DNA of 64,000 bases from Coriaria nepalensis (Eukaryota; Streptophyta; Magnoliopsida; Cucurbitales; Coriariaceae). Within the stretch, counting starts at the first letter, position 1, and the number at the start of each line of letters is the position of its first letter. The position numbers and the translations under genes were made by a program. The notes beneath the pieces were generated by a model. The model was not told the DNA's origin. It made no database searches and saw only the letters and a program-made list of their open reading frames with translations. The stretch lies in assembly GCA_027186245.1 (NCBI GenBank), contig CP114481.1:26815501-26879500 (forward strand). The letters are read 5' to 3'. This document shows positions 12,250 to 26,300 of this stretch, in pieces.

Positions 12250-15200
12250 GTTCGAAGTGCTTTCAAACAATTTAATGATATGAAAAGACTCAATGATGTA
12301 CTTTTTAAGTCTAAAATAATGCATTGTTGTCGTCAATAAATTAATGGCAAGTTATGTAAGAAAATCATGTTTGAAGGGTGAAAATAGAATTCTTCCGAAT
12401 TAATTTAGTATGATTTATTGACTAGAAGAGACTCAGTGACATGACTTTAAGGCTAAACAAATGCATTGTTGCCTTCAATAGATCAACTGCAAGTTATGCA
12501 CGAAAGTCATGTTTAAATGGCGAATTTCTTTCGAAGTAATTTAGAATGATTTAATGACTAAAAGATGCACAATAATATGACTTTAAGGCTAAAAAAATGC
12601 ATAGTTGCCTTCAATAGATCAATTACAAGTTATTAATGAAAGTCGTGTCTTAAAGGCAAAAATATAATTGGTTCGAAGTGCTTTGAAACAATATAATGAA
12701 ATGAAAAGAATGAATGATATACTTTTTAACGGTAAAATAATGCATTGTTGTCGTCAATAAATTAATTGCATGTTATGTAAGAAAATCATTTTTGAAGGTC
12801 GAAAATAAAATTCATTCGAATTAATTTAGTATGATTTATTGACTAGAAGAGCCTCAGTGACATGACTTTAAGGCTAAACAAATGCATTGTTGCCTTCAAT
12901 AGATTAACTGCAAGTTATGCACGAAAGTCATGTTTAAATGCCGAATTTCGTTCGAAGCGATTTAGAATGATTTAATGACTAAAAGAGACGCAATAATATG
13001 ACTTTAAGGCTAAAAAAATGCATAGTTGCCTTCAATAGATCAATTACAAGTTATGCATGAAGGTCGTGTCTTAAATGCAAAAATAGAATTGGTTCGAAGT
13101 GCTTTCAAACAATTTAATGATATGAAAAGACTCAATGATATACTTTTTAAGTCTAAAATAATGCATTGTTGTCGTCAATAAATTAATTGCAAGTTATGTA
13201 AGAAAATCATGTTTGAAGGGTGAAAATAGAATTCGTTTAACATAATTTAGAATGATTTAATGACTGGATGAGACTCAATGACAAGACTTTAAGGCTAAAC
13301 AAATGCATTGTTGCCTTCAATAGATTAACTGCAAGTTATGCACGAAAGTCATGTTTAAATGCCGAATTTCGTTCGAAGCGATTTAGAATGATTTAATGAC
13401 TAAAAGAAGCGCAATAATATGACTTTAAGGCTAAAAAAATGCATAGTTGCCTTCAATAGATCAATTACAAGTTATGCATGAAGGTCGTGTCTTAAATGCA
13501 AAAATAGAATTGGTTCGAAGTGCTTTCAAACAATTTAATGATATGAAAAGACTCAATGATATACTTTTTAAGTCTAAAATAATGCATTGTTGTCGTCAAT
13601 AAATTAATTGCAAGTTATGTAAGAAAATCATGTTTGAAGGGTGAAAATAGAATTCGTTCAACTTAATTTAGAATGATTTAATGACTGGATGAGACTCAAT
13701 GACATTACTTTAAGGCTAAACAAATGCATTGTTGCCTTCAATAGATTAACTGCAAGTTATGCACGAAAGTCATGTTTAAAGGCCGAATTTCTTTCGAAGT
13801 AATTTAGAATGATTTAATGACTAAAAGAGGCGCAATAATATGACTTTAAGGCTAAAAAAATGCATAGTTGCCTTCAATAGATCAATTACAAGTTATGCAT
13901 GAAGGTCGTGTTTTAAATGCAAAAATAGAATTGGTTCGAAGTGCTTTCAAACAATTTAATGATATGAAAAGACTCAATGATATACTTTTTAAGTCTAAAA
14001 TAATGCATTGTTGTCGTCAATAAATTAATTGCAAGTTATGTAAGAAAATCATGTTTGAAGGGTGAAAATAGAATTCGTTCAACTTAATTTAGAATGATTT
14101 AATGACTGGATGAGACTCAATGACAAGACTTTAAGGCTAAACAAATGCATTGTTGCTTTCAATAGATTAACTGCAAGTTATGCACGAAAGTCATGTTTAA
14201 AGGCCGAATTTCGTTCGAAGCGATTTAGAATCATTTAATGACTAAAAGAAACGCAATAATATGACTTTAAGGCTAAAAAAATGCATAGTTGCCTTCAATA
14301 GATCAATTACAAGTTATGCATGAAGGTCGTGTCTTAAATGCAAAAATTGAATTGGTTCGAAGTGCTTTCAAACAATTTAATGATATGAAAAGACTCAATG
14401 ATGTACTTTTTAAGTCTAAAATAATGCATTGTTGTCGTCAATAAATTAATGGCAAGTTATGTAAGAAAATCATGTTTGAAGGGTGAAAATAGAATTCTTC
14501 CGAATTAATTTAGTATGATTTATTGACTAGAAGAGACTCAGTGACATGACTTTAAGGCTAAACAAATGCATTGTTGCCTTCAATAGATCAACTGCAAGTT
14601 ATGCACGAAAGTCATGTTTAAATGGCGAATTTCTTTCGAAGTAATTTAGAATGATTTAATGACTAAAAGATGCACAATAATATGACTTTAAGGCTAAAAA
14701 AATGCATAGTTGCCTTCAATAGATCAATTACAAGTTATTAATGAAAGTCGTGTCTTAAAGGCAAAAATATAATTGGTTCGAAGTGCTTTGAAACTATATA
14801 ATGAAATGAAAAGAATGAATGATATACTTTTTAACGGTAAAATAATGCATTGTTGTCGTCAATAAATTAATTGCATGTTATGTAAGAAAATCATTTTTGA
14901 AGGTCGAAAATAAAATTCATTCGAATTAATTTAGTATGATTTATTGACTAGAAGAGCCTCAGTGACATGACTTTAAGGCTAAACAAATGCATTGTTGCCT
15001 TCAATAGATTAACTGCAAGTTATGCACGAAAGTCATGTTTAAATGCCGAATTTCGTTCGAAGCGATTTAGAATGATTTAATGACTAAAAGAGACGCAATA
15101 ATATGACTTTAAGGCTAAAAAAATGCATAGTTGCCTTCAATAGATCAATTACAAGTTATGCATGAAGGTCGTGTCTTAAATGCAAAAATAGAATTGGTTC

Positions 15201-17100
15201 GAAGTGCTTTCAAACAATTTAATGATATGAAAAGACTCAATGATATACTTTTTAAGTCTAAAATAATGCATTGTTGTCGTCAATAAATTAATTGCAAGTT
15301 ATGTAAGAAAATCATGTTTGAAGGGTGAAAATAGAATTCGTTTAACATAATTTAGAATGATTTAATGACTGGATGAGACTCAATGACAAGACTTTAAGGC
15401 TAAACAAATGCATTGTTGCCTTCAATAGATTAACTGCAAGTTATGCACGAAAGTCATGTTTAAATGCCGAATTTCGTTCGAAGCGATTTAGAATGATTTA
15501 ATGACTAAAAGAAGCGCAATAATATGACTTTAAGGCTAAAAAAATGCATAGTTGCCTTCAATAGATCAATTACAAGTTATGCATGAAGGTCGTGTCTTAA
15601 ATGCAAAAATAGAATTGGTTCGAAGTGCTTTCAAACAATTTAATGATATGAAAAGACTCAATGATATACTTTTTAAGTCTAAAATAATGCATTGTTGTCG
15701 TCAATAAATTAATTGCAAGTTATGTAAGAAAATCATGTTTGAAGGGTGAAAATAGAATTCGTTCAACTTAATTTAGAATGATTTAATGACTGGATGAGAC
15801 TCAATGACATTACTTTAAGGCTAAACAAATGCATTGTTGCCTTCAATAGATTAACTGCAAGTTATGCACGAAAGTCATGTTTAAAGGCCGAATTTCTTTC
15901 GAAGTAATTTAGAATGATTTAATGACTAAAAGAGGCGCAATAATATGACTTTAAGGCTAAAAAAATGCATAGTTGCCTTCAATAGATCAATTACAAGTTA
16001 TGCATGAAGGTCGTGTTTTAAATGCAAAAATAGAATTGGTTCGAAGTGCTTTCAAACAATTTAATGATATGAAAAGACTCAATGATATACTTTTTAAGTC
16101 TAAAATAATGCATTGTTGTCGTCAATAAATTAATTGCAAGTTATGTAAGAAAATCATGTTTGAAGGGTGAAAATAGAATTCGTTCAACTTAATTTAGAAT
16201 GATTTAATGACTGGATGAGACTCAATGACAAGACTTTAAGGCTAAACAAATGCATTGTTGCTTTCAATAGATTAACTGCAAGTTATGCACGAAAGTCATG
16301 TTTAAAGGCCGAATTTCGTTCGAAGCGATTTAGAATCATTTAATGACTAAAAGAAACGCAATAATATGACTTTAAGGCTAAAAAAATGCATAGTTGCCTT
16401 CAATAGATCAATTACAAGTTATGCACGAAGGTCGTGTCTTAAATGCAAAAATTGAATTGGTTCGAACTGCTTTCAAACAATTTAATGATATGAAAAGACT
16501 GAATGATATACTTTTTAAGTCTAAAATAATGCATTGTTGTCGTCAATAAATTAATTGCAAGTTATGTAAGAAAATCATGTTTGAAGGGTGAAAATAGAAT
16601 TCTTCCGAATTAATTTAGTATGATTTATTGACTAGAAGAGACTCAGTGACATGACTTTAAGGCTAAACAAATGCATTGTTGCCTTCAATAGATCAACTGC
16701 AAGTTATGCACGAAAGTCATGTTTAAATGGCGAATTTCTTTCGAAGTAATTTAGAATGATTTAATGACTAAAAGAGGCACAATAATATGACTTTAAGGCT
16801 AAAAAAATGCATAGTTGCCTTCAATAGATCAATTACAAGTTATTAATGAAAGTCGTGTCTTAAAGGCAAAAATATAATTGGTTCGAAGTGCTTTGAAACA
16901 ATATAATGAAATGAAAAGAATGAATGATATACTTTTTAACGGTAAAATAATGCATTGTTGTCGTCAATAAATTAATTGCATGTTATGTAAGAAAATCATT
17001 TTTGAAGGTCGAAAATAAAATTCATTCGAATTAATTTAGTATGATTTATTGACTAGAAGAGCCTCAGTGACATGACTTTAAGGCTAAACAAATGCATTGT
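12250..17100 (+). repeat. 2105-bp (five-trimer) tandem block, ~2.3 copies
   Basis: A rare B variant with TCTTCCGAATTAATTTAG occurs at 12391, 14496 and 16601, exactly 2105 bp apart. Other shared markers repeat in order: GATGTACTTTTTAAG near 12296 and 14401, a GATGCACAATAATATG C variant, GAATGAATGATATAC in A2, and CATTTTTGAAGG in B2. The third copy stops matching near 17100. The first two copies differ at very few positions by eye, which suggests a recent duplication. Confidence 0.88.
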
Positions 17101-20100
17101 TGCCTTCAATAGATCAACTGCAAGTTATGCACGAAAGTCATGTTTAAAGGCCGAATTTCGTTCGAAGTAATTTAGAATGATTTAATGACTAAAAGAAACG
17201 CAATAATATGACTTTAAGGCTAAAAAAATGCATAGTTGCTTTCAATAGATCAATTACAAGTTATGCATGAAGGTCGTGTCTTAAATGCAAAAATTGAATT
17301 GGTTCGAACTGCTTTCAAACAATTTAATGATATGAAAAGACTGAATGATATACTTTTTAAGTCTAAAATAATGCATTGTTGCCGTCAATAAATTAATTGC
17401 AAGTTATGTAAGAAAATCATGTTTGAAGGGTGAAAATAGAATTCGTTCAACTTAATTTTGAATGATTTAATGACTAGATGAGACTCAATGACAAGACTTT
17501 AAGGCTAAACAAATGCATTGTTGCCTTCAATAGATTAACTGCAAGTTATGCACGAAAGTCATGTTTAAAGGCCGAATTTCTTTCGAAGTAATTTAGAATG
17601 ATTTAATGACTAAAAGAGGCGCAATAATATGACTTTAAGGCTACAAAAATGCATAGTTGCCTTCAATAGATCAATTACAAGTTATGCATGAAGGTCGTGT
17701 CTTAAATGCAAAAATATAATTGGTTCGAAGTGCTTTCAAACAATTTAATGATATGAAAAGACTCAATGATATACTTTTTAAGTCTAAAATAATGCATTGT
17801 TGTCGTCAATAAATTAATTGCAAGTTATGTAAGAAAATAATGTTTGAAGGGTGAAAATAGAATTCGTTCAACTTAATTTAGAATGATTTAATGACTAGAT
17901 GAGACTCAATGACAAGACTTTAAGGCTAAACAAATGCATTGTTGCCTTCAATAGATTAACTGCAAGTTATGCACGAAAGTCATGTTTAAAGGCCGAATTT
18001 CTTTCGAAGTAATTTAGAATGATTTAATGACTAAAAGAGGCGCAATAATATGACTTTAAGGCTAAAAAAATGCATAGTTGCCTTCAATAGATCAATTACA
18101 AGTTATTAATGAAAGTCGTGTCTTAAAGGCAAAAATATAATTGGTTCGAAGTGCTTTGAAACAATATAATGAAATGAAAAGACTGAATGATATACTTTTT
18201 AACGGTAAAATTATGCATTGTTGTCGTCAATAAATTAATTGCATGTTATGTAAGAAAATCATGTTTGAAGGTCGAAAATAAAATTCATTCGAATTAATTT
18301 AGTATGATTTATTGACTAGAAGAGCCTCAGTGACATGACTTTAAGGCTAAACAAATGCATTGTTGCCTTCAATAGATTAGCCTCAAGTTATGCACGAAAG
18401 TCATGTTTAAAGGCCGAATTTCGTTCGAAGCGATTTAGAATGATTTAATGACTAAAAGAGACGCAATAATATGACTTTAAGGCTAAAAAAATGCATAGTT
18501 GCCTTCAATAGATCAATTACAAGTTATGCATGAAGGTCGTGTCTTAAATGCAAAAATAGAATTGGTTCGAAGTGTTTTCAAACAATTTAATGATATCAAA
18601 AGACTCAATGATATACTTTTTAAGTCTAAAATAATGCATTGTTGTCGTCAATAAATTAATTGCAAGTTATGTAAGAAAATCATGTTTGAAGGGTGAAAAT
18701 AGAATTCGTTCAACTTAATTTAGCATGATTTAATGACTGGATGAGACTCAATGACAAGAATTTAAGGCTAAACAAATGCATTGTTGCCTTCAATAGATTA
18801 ACTGCAAGTTATGCACGAAAGTCCGGTTTAAATGCCGAATTTCGTTCGAAGCAATTTAGAATGATTTAATGACTAAAAGAGGCGCAATAATATGACTTTA
18901 AGGCTAAAAAAATGCATAGTTGCCTTCAATAGATCAATTACAAGTTATGCATGAAAGTCGTGTCTTAAATGCAAAAATAGAATTGGTTCGAAGTGCTTTC
19001 AAACGATTTAATGATATGAAAAGACTCAATGATATACTTTTTAAGTCTAAAATAATGCATTGTTGTCGTCAATAAATTAATTGCAAGTTATGTAAGAAAA
19101 TCATGTTTGAAGGGTGAAAATAGAATTCGTTCAACTTAATTTAGAATGATTTAATGACTGGATGAGACTCAATGACATTACTTTAAGGCTAAACAAATGC
19201 ATTGTTGCCTTCAATAGATTAACTGCAAGTTATGCATGAAAGTCATGTTTAAAGGCCGAATTTCTTTCGAAGTAATTTAGAATGATTTAATGACTAAAAG
19301 AGGCGCAATAATATGACTTTAAGGCTAAAAAAATGCATAGTTGCCTTCAATAGATCAATTACAAGTTATTAATGAAAGTCGTGTCTTAAAGGCAAAAATA
19401 TAATTGGTTCGAAGTGCTTTGAAACAATATAATGAAATGAAAAGACTGAATCATATACTTTTTAACGGTAAAATAATGCATTGTTGTCTTCAATAAATTA
19501 ATTGCATGTTAAGTAAGAAAATCATGTTTGAAGGTCGAAAATAAAATTCATTCGAATTAATTTAGTATGATTTATTGACTAGAAGAGCCTCAGTGACATG
19601 ACTTTAAGGCTAAACAAATGCATTGTTGCCTTCAATAGATTAGCTGCAAGTTATGCACGAAAGTCATGTTTAAAGGCCGAATTTCGTTCGAAGCGATTTA
19701 GAATGATTTAATGACTAAAAGAGACGCAATAATATGACTTTAAGGCTAAAAAAATGCATAGTTGCCTTCAATAGATCAATTACAAGTTATGCATGAAGGT
19801 CGTGTCTTAAATGCAAAAATAGAATTGGTTCGAAGTGCTTTCAAACAATTTAATGATATGAAAAGACTCAATGATATACTTTTTAAGTCTAAAATAATGC
19901 ATTGTTGTCGTCAATAAATTAATTGCAAGTTATGTAAGAAAATCATGTTTGAAGGGTGAAAATAGAATTCGTTTAACTTAATTTAGAATGATTTAATGAC
20001 TGGATGAGACTCAATGACAAGACTTTAAGGCTAAACAAATGCATTGTTGCCTTCAATAGATTAACTGCAAGTTATGCATGAAAGTCATGTTTAAATGCCG

Positions 20101-23100
20101 AATTTCGTTCGGAGCGATTTAGAATGATTTAATGACTAAAAGAGACGCAATAATATGACTTTAAGGCTAAAAAAATGCATAGTTGCCTTCAATAGATCAA
20201 TTACAAGTTATGCATGACGGTCGTGTCTTAAATGCAAAAATAGAATTGGTTCGAAGTGCTTTCAAACAATTTAATGATATGAAAAGACTCAATGATATAC
20301 TTTTTAAGTCTAAAATAATGCATTGTTGTCGTCAATAAATTAATTGCAAGTTATGTAAGAAAATCATGTTTGAAGGGTGAAAATAGAATTCGTTCAACTT
20401 AATTTAGCATGATTTAATGACTGTTTGAGACTCAATGACAAGACTTTAAGGCTAAACAAATGCATTGTTGCCTTCAATAGATTAACTGCAAGTTATGCAC
20501 GAAAGTCATGTTTAAAGGGCGAATTTCTTTCGAAGTAATTTAGAATGATTTAATGACTAAAAGTGGCGCAATAATATGACTTTAAGGCTAAAAAAATGCA
20601 TAGTTGCCTTCAATAGATCAATTACAAGTTATTAATGAAAGTCGTGTCTTAAAGGCAAAAATACAATTGGTTCGAAGTGCTTTGAAACAATATAATGAAA
20701 TGAAAAGACTGAATGATATACTTTTTAACGGTAAAATAATGCATTGTTGTCGTCAATAAATTAATTGCATGTTATGTAAGAAAATCATGTTTGAAGGGTG
20801 AAAATAGAATTCGTTCAACTTAATTTAGAATGATTTAATGACTGGATGAGACTCAATGACAAGACTTTAAGGCTAAACAAATGCATTGTTGCCTTCAATA
20901 GATTAACTGCAAGTTATGCACGAAAGTCATGTTTAAATGCCGAATTTCGTTCGAAGCGATTTAGAATGATTTAATGACTAAAAGAGACGCAATAATATGA
21001 CTTTAAGGCTACAAAAATGCATAGTTGCCTTCAATAGATCAATTACAAGTTATGCATGAAGGTCGTGTCTTAAATGCAAAAATATAATTGGTTCGAAGTG
21101 CTTTCAAACAATTTAATGATATGAAAAGACTCAATGATATACTTTTTAAGTCTAAAATAATGCATTGTTGTCGTCAATAAGTTAATGGCAAGTTATGTAA
21201 GAAAATCATGTTTGAAGGGTGAAAATAGAATTCATCCGAATTAATTTAGTATGATTTATTGACTAGAAGAGACTCAGCGACATGACTTTAAGGCTAAACA
21301 AATGCATTGTTGCCTTCAATAGATCAACTGCAAGTTATGCACGAAAGTCATGTTTAAAGGGCGAATTTCTTTCGAAGTAATTTAGAATTATTTAATGACT
21401 AAAAGAGGCGCAATAATATGACTTTAAGGCTAAAAAAATGCATAGTTGCCTTCAATAGATCAATTACAAGTTATTAATGAAAGTCGTGTTTTAAATGCAA
21501 AAATAGAATTGGTTCGAAGTGCTTTCAAACAATTTAAAGATATCAAAAGACTGAATGATAGCTCTTTAAGGCTAAAATAATGCATTGTTGTCCTCAATAA
21601 ATAAATTGCAAGTTATGTAAGAAAATCATGTTTGAAGGGTGAAAATAGAATTCGTTCAACTTAATTTAGAATGATTTAATGACTGGATGAGACTCAATGA
21701 CATTATTTTAAGGCTAAACAAATGCATTGTTGCCTTCAATAGATGAACTGCAAGTTATGCACGAAAGTCATGTTTAAAGGCCGAATTTCTTTCGAAGTAA
21801 TTTAGAATGATTTAATGACTAAAAGAGGCGCAATAATATGACTTTAAGGCTAAAAAAATGCATAGTTGCCTTCAATAGATCAATTACAAGTTATGCATGA
21901 AGGTCGGGTTTTAAATGCAAAAATAGAATTGGTTCGAAGTGCTTTCAAACAATTTAATGATATGAAAAGACTCAATGATATACTTTTTAAGTCTAAAATA
22001 ATGCATTGTTGTCGTCAATAAATTAATTGCAAGTTATGTAAGAAAATCATGTTTGAAGGGTGAAAATAGAATTCGTTCAACTTAATTTAGAATGATTTAA
22101 TGACTGGATGAGACTCAATGACAAGACTTTAAGGCTAAACAAATGCATTGTTGCTTTCAATAGATTAACTGCAAGTTATGCACGAAAGTCATGTTTAAAG
22201 GCCAAATTTTGTTCGAAGCGATTTAGAATGATTTAATGACTAAAAGAAACGCAATAATATGACTTTAAGGCTAAAAAAATGCATAGTTGCCTTCAATAGA
22301 TCAATTACAAGTTATGCATGAAGGTCGTGTCTTAAATGCAAAAATTGAATTGGTTCGAAGTGCTTTCAAACAATTTAATGATATGAAAAGACTCAATGAT
22401 ATACTTTTTAAGTCTAAAATAATGCATTGTTGTCGTCAATAAATTAATTGCAAGTTATGTAAGAAAATCATGTTTGAAGGGTGAAAATAGAATTCGTTCA
22501 ACTTAATTTAGAATGATTTAATGACTAGATGAGACTCAATGACAAGACTTTAAGGCTAAACAAATGCATTGTTGCCTTCAATAGATTAACTGCAAGTTAT
22601 GCACGAAAGTCAGGTTTAAATGCCGAATTTCGTTCGAAGCAATTTAGAATGATTTAATGACTAAAAGAGGCGCAATAACATGACTTTAAGGCTAAAAAAA
22701 TGCATAGTTGCCTTCAATAGATCAATTACAAGTTATGCATGAAAGTCGTGTCTTAAATGCAAAAATAGAATTGGTTCGAAGTGCTTTCAAACAATTTAAT
22801 GATATGAAAAGACTCAATGATATACTTTTTAAGTCTAAAATAATGCATTGTTGTCGTCAATAAATTAATTGCAAGTTATGTAAGAAAATCATGTTTGAAG
22901 GGTGAAAATAGAATTCGTTCAACTTAATTTAGAATGATTTAATGACTGGATGAGACTCAATGACATTACTTTAAGGCTAAACAAATGCATTGTTGCCTTC
23001 AATAGATTAACTGCAAGTTATGCACGAAAGTCATGTTTAAAGGCCGAATTTCTTTCGAAGTAATTTAGAATGATTTAATAACTAAAAGAGGCGCAATAAT

Positions 23101-23339
23101 AAGACTTTAAGGCTAAAAAAATGCATAGTTGCCTTCAATAGATCAATTACAAGTTATTAATGAAAGTCGTGTCTTAAAGGCAAAAATATAATTGGTTCGA
23201 AGTGCTTTGAAACAATATAATGAAATGAAAAGACTGAATGATATACTTTTTAACGGTAAAATAATGCATTGTTGTCGTCAATAAATTAATTGCATGTTAT
23301 GTAAGAAAATCATGTTTGAAGGTCGAAAATAGAATTCGT

Positions 23340-26300
23340 TCAACTTAATTTAGAATGATTTAATGACTGGATGAGACTCAATGACAAGACTTTAAGGCTA
23401 AACAAATGCATTGTTGCCTTCAATAGATCAACTGCAAGTTATGCACGAAAGTCATGTTTAAAGGCCGAATTTCGTTCGAAGCGATTTAGAATGATTTAAT
23501 GACTAAAAGAAACGCAATAATATGACTTTAAGGCTAAAAAAATGCATAGTTGCCTTCAATAGATCAATTACAAATTATGCATGAAGGTCGTGTCTTCAAT
23601 GCAAAAATAGAATTGGTTCGAACTGCTTTCAAACAATTTAATGATATGAAAAGACTGAATGATATACTTTTTAAGTCTAAAATAATGCATTCTTGTCGTC
23701 AATAAATTAATTGCAAGTTATGTAAGAAAATCATGTTTGAAGGGTGAAAATAGAATTCGTTCAACTTAATTTAGAATGATTTAATGACTGGATGAGACTC
23801 AATGACATTACTTTAAGGCTAAACAAACGCATTGTTGCTTTCAATAGATTAACTGCAAGTTATGCACGAAAGTCATGTTTAAAGGCCAAATTTTGTTCGA
23901 AGCGATTTAGAATGATTTAATGACTAAAAGAAACGCAATAATATGACTTTAAGGCTAAAAAAATGCATAGTTGCCTTCAGTAGATCAATTCCAAGTTATG
24001 CATGAAGGTCGTGTCTTAAATGCAAAAATTGAATTGGTTCGAACTGCTTTCAAACAATTTAATGATATGAAAAGACTCAATGATATACTTTTTAAGTCTA
24101 AAATAATGCATTGTTGTCGTCAATAAATTAATTGCAAGTTATGTAAGAAAATCATGTTTGAAGGGTGAAAATAGAATTCGTTCAACTTAATTTAGAATGA
24201 TTTAATGACTAGATGAGACTCAATGACAAGACTTTAAGGCTAAACAAATGCGTTGTTGCCTTCAATAGATTAACTGCAAGTTATGCACGAAAGTCAGGTT
24301 TAAATGCCGAATTTCGTTCGAAGCAATTTAGAATGATTTAATGACTAAAAGAGGCGCAATAATCTGACTTTAAGGCTAAAAAAATGCATAGTTGCCTTCA
24401 ATAGATCAATTACAAGTTATGCATGAAGGTCGTGTCTTAAATGCAAAAATTGAATTGGTTCGAACTGCTTTCAAACAATTTAATGATATGAAAAGACTGA
24501 ATGATATACTTTTTAAGTCTAAAATAATGCATTGTTGTCGTCAATAAATTAATTGCAAGTTATGTAAGAAAATCATGTTTGAAGGGTGAAAATAGAATTC
24601 GTTCAACTTAATTTAGAATGATTTAATGACTAGATGAGACTCAATGACAAGACTTTAAGGCTAAACAAATGCATTGTTGCCTTCAATAGATTAACTGCAA
24701 GTTATGCACGAAAGTAAGGTTTAAATGCCGAATTTCGTTCGAAGCAATTTAGAATGATTTAATGACTAAAAGAGGCGCAATAATATGACTTTAAGGCTAA
24801 AAAAATGCATAGTTGCCTTCAATAGATCAATTACAAGTTATACATGAAAGTCGTGTTTTAAATGCAAAAATAGAATTGGTTCGAAGTGCTTTCAAACAAT
24901 TTAATGATATGAAAAGACCCAATGATATACTTTTTAGGTCTAAAATAATGCATTGTTGTCATCAATAAATTAATTGCAAGTTATGTAAGAAAATCATGTT
25001 TAAAGGGTGAAAATAGAATTCGTTCAACTTAATTTAGAATGATTTAATGACTGGATGAGACTCAATGACATTACTTTAAGGCTAAACAAATGCATTGTTG
25101 CCTTCAATAGATTAACTGCAAGTTATGCACGAAAGTCATGTTTAGAGGCCGAATTTCTTTCGAAGTAATTTAGAATGATTTAATGACTAAAAGAGGCGCA
25201 ATAATATGACTTTAAGGCTAAAAAAATGCATAGTTGCCTTCAATAGATCAATTACAAGTTATTAATGAAAGTCGTGTCTTAAAGGCAAAAATATAATTGG
25301 TTCGAAGTGCTTTGAAACAATTTAATGAAATGAAAAGACTGAATGATATACTTTTTAACGCTAAAATAATGCATTGTTGTCGTCAATAAATTAATTGCAT
25401 GTTATGTAAGAAAATCATGTTTGAAGGTCAAAAATAAAATTCATCCGAATTAATTTAGTATGATTTATTGACTAGAAGAGACTCAGTGACATGACTTTAA
25501 GGCTAAACAAATGCATTGTTGCCTTCAATAGATCAACTGCAAGTTATGCACGAAAGTCATGTTTAAAGGCCGAATTTCGTTCGAAGTAATTTAGTATGAT
25601 TTAATGACTAAAAGCGGCACAATAATATGATTTTAAGGCTAAAAAAATGCATAGTTGCCTTCAATAGATCAATTACAAGTTATGCATGAAAGTCGTGTCT
25701 TAAATGCAAAAATAGAATTGGTTCGAAGTGCTTTCAAACAATTATTTAAATCAAAAGACTGAATGATATACTTTTTAAGGCTAAAATAATGCATTGTGGC
25801 CGTCAATAAATTAATTGCAAGTTACGTAAGATAATCATGTTTGAAAGGCGAAAATAGAATTCGTTCCGCTTAATTTAGAATGATTTAATGACTGGATGAG
25901 ACTCAATGACAAGACTTTAAGGCTAAACAAACGCATTGTTGCCTTCAATAGATCAACTGCAAGTTATGCACGAAAGTCATGTTTAAAGGCCGAATTTCGT
26001 TCGAAGCGATTTAGAATGATTTAATGACTAAAAGAAACGCAATAATATGACTTTAAGGCTAAAAAAATGCATAGTTGCCTTCAATAGATCAATTACAAAT
26101 TATGCATGAAGGTCGTGTCTTCAATGCAAAAATAGAATTGGTTCGAACTGCTTTCAAACAATTTAATGATATGAAAAGACTGAATGATATACTTTTTAAG
26201 TCTAAAATAATGCATTCTTGTCGTCAATAAATTAATTGCAAGTTATGTAAGAAAATCATGTTTGAAGGGCGAAAATAGAATTCGTTCAACTTAATTTAGA

